Positions 7,146 to 7,377 of a DNA stretch of 7,377 nt are shown here, piece after piece. Position 1 is the stretch's first letter. The number at the start of each line of letters is the position of its first letter. The notes under the pieces are model-generated. The model did no database searches and was not told the origin of the DNA. It was given only the letters and a program-made list of their open reading frames with translations. Location of the stretch: positions 1 through 7,377 of the forward strand of contig JAOAJQ010000059.1 of the NCBI GenBank assembly GCA_026414125.1, in the 5' to 3' direction. Source of the stretch: Thermoproteota archaeon. GTDB lineage: Archaea > Thermoproteota > EX4484-205 > JAAOZP01. Both the position numbers and the translations under genes were made by a program.

Positions 7146-7377
7146 CAGAGCCTAGCCTCCTCAATAAGCCTCCTTATCCTCCGGTGGCTTTCAGCATCCA
7201 GCTCCATCGCCAAGGGTTTCCCACCCAGAAGGCTATCAAGAGCTTTAGCCCAGACTGCTGAAAAGCCCTTTCCGTGAAGAACTCTCCGCCTGACTACAGT
7301 TATAGCATGATTCCTGCAAGCGTCTAGATGAATACAGGCGTTGCAAAGTATGCAGTATCTTGGGTTGACGCTTATTC
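7145..7377 (-). CDS. C-terminal fragment of a cysteine-cluster (probable Fe-S) protein, coupled to hdrA
   Basis: The last 76 residues of a gene entering from the right edge, reading to TGA at 7147-7145. Near the visible N-terminus is NPRYCILCNACIHLDACRNHAITV, a CX2CX2CX5C cluster followed by H-A-I. This resembles half of a ferredoxin-type [4Fe-4S] site with a longer last spacing and without the usual Pro after the fourth Cys. The rest is a basic helical tail (AVWAKALDSLLGG, then ESHRRIRRLIEEARL). The stop overlaps the hdrA ATG by one base, so the two are co-transcribed and translationally coupled. I infer that the product is an electron-transfer partner or accessory of the HdrA complex. I do not recognise it as HdrB, HdrC or MvhD. 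A structural zinc site is an alternative reading of the cysteines. Confidence 0.75.
   Translation of the reverse strand, partial: ISVNPRYCILCNACIHLDACRNHAITVVRRRVLHGKGFSAVWAKALDSLLGGKPLAMELDAESHRRIRRLIEEARL
7156..7162 (-). promoter_or_regulatory. Shine-Dalgarno site of hdrA inside the upstream gene
   Basis: GAGGAGG on the minus strand lies 10 nt before the hdrA ATG and within the last codons of the upstream gene. With the TGATG stop/start overlap at 7143-7147 it indicates translational coupling and fixes the hdrA start. Confidence 0.6.

Overview
The window looks archaeal. It encodes an HdrA-MvhD electron-bifurcation protein, a TldE/PmbA-family protein and a small archaeal-style retropepsin-like protease. 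Candidate TATA boxes sit at spacings that imply very short or no leaders, and GTG appears to be used as a start. I would guess a lineage within or near Thermoproteota (Bathyarchaeia/Korarchaeia-like), but no feature fixes the taxon. I see no rRNA, tRNA, CRISPR array, insertion sequence or phage gene.

Layout. On the + strand, positions 3-1088 hold the C-terminal ~80% of a TldE/PmbA-like protein whose frame runs off the left edge. A 144-nt spacer with T-rich candidate terminators and a candidate TATA box leads to 1233-3941, a 902-residue multidomain protein. It looks like a cytoplasmic glycoside hydrolase (TIM-barrel-like core, beta domains, amidotransferase-like C-terminal domain) that I cannot place in a named family. 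A further + strand gene at 4124-4483 encodes a small aspartic protease of retropepsin type. After it, 4537-4726 holds a tiny, apparently frameshifted + strand gene for a charged helical, perhaps antitoxin-like, protein. These convergently meet hdrA (minus strand, 7145-4698), which encodes an 815-residue HdrA fused to MvhD. Its start overlaps by one base (TGATG) the stop of another minus-strand gene that enters from the right edge and encodes a cysteine-cluster, probably Fe-S, protein.

How the genes fit together. The two minus-strand genes form a translationally coupled operon for flavin-based electron transfer; HdrB, HdrC and any hydrogenase or formate dehydrogenase partner must lie outside the window. 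The + strand genes appear to be separate transcription units with no obvious metabolic link to each other or to hdrA. The items most worth a second look are the unclassified glycosidase-like protein, the disrupted small gene beside the protease, and the truncated cysteine-cluster gene coupled to hdrA.
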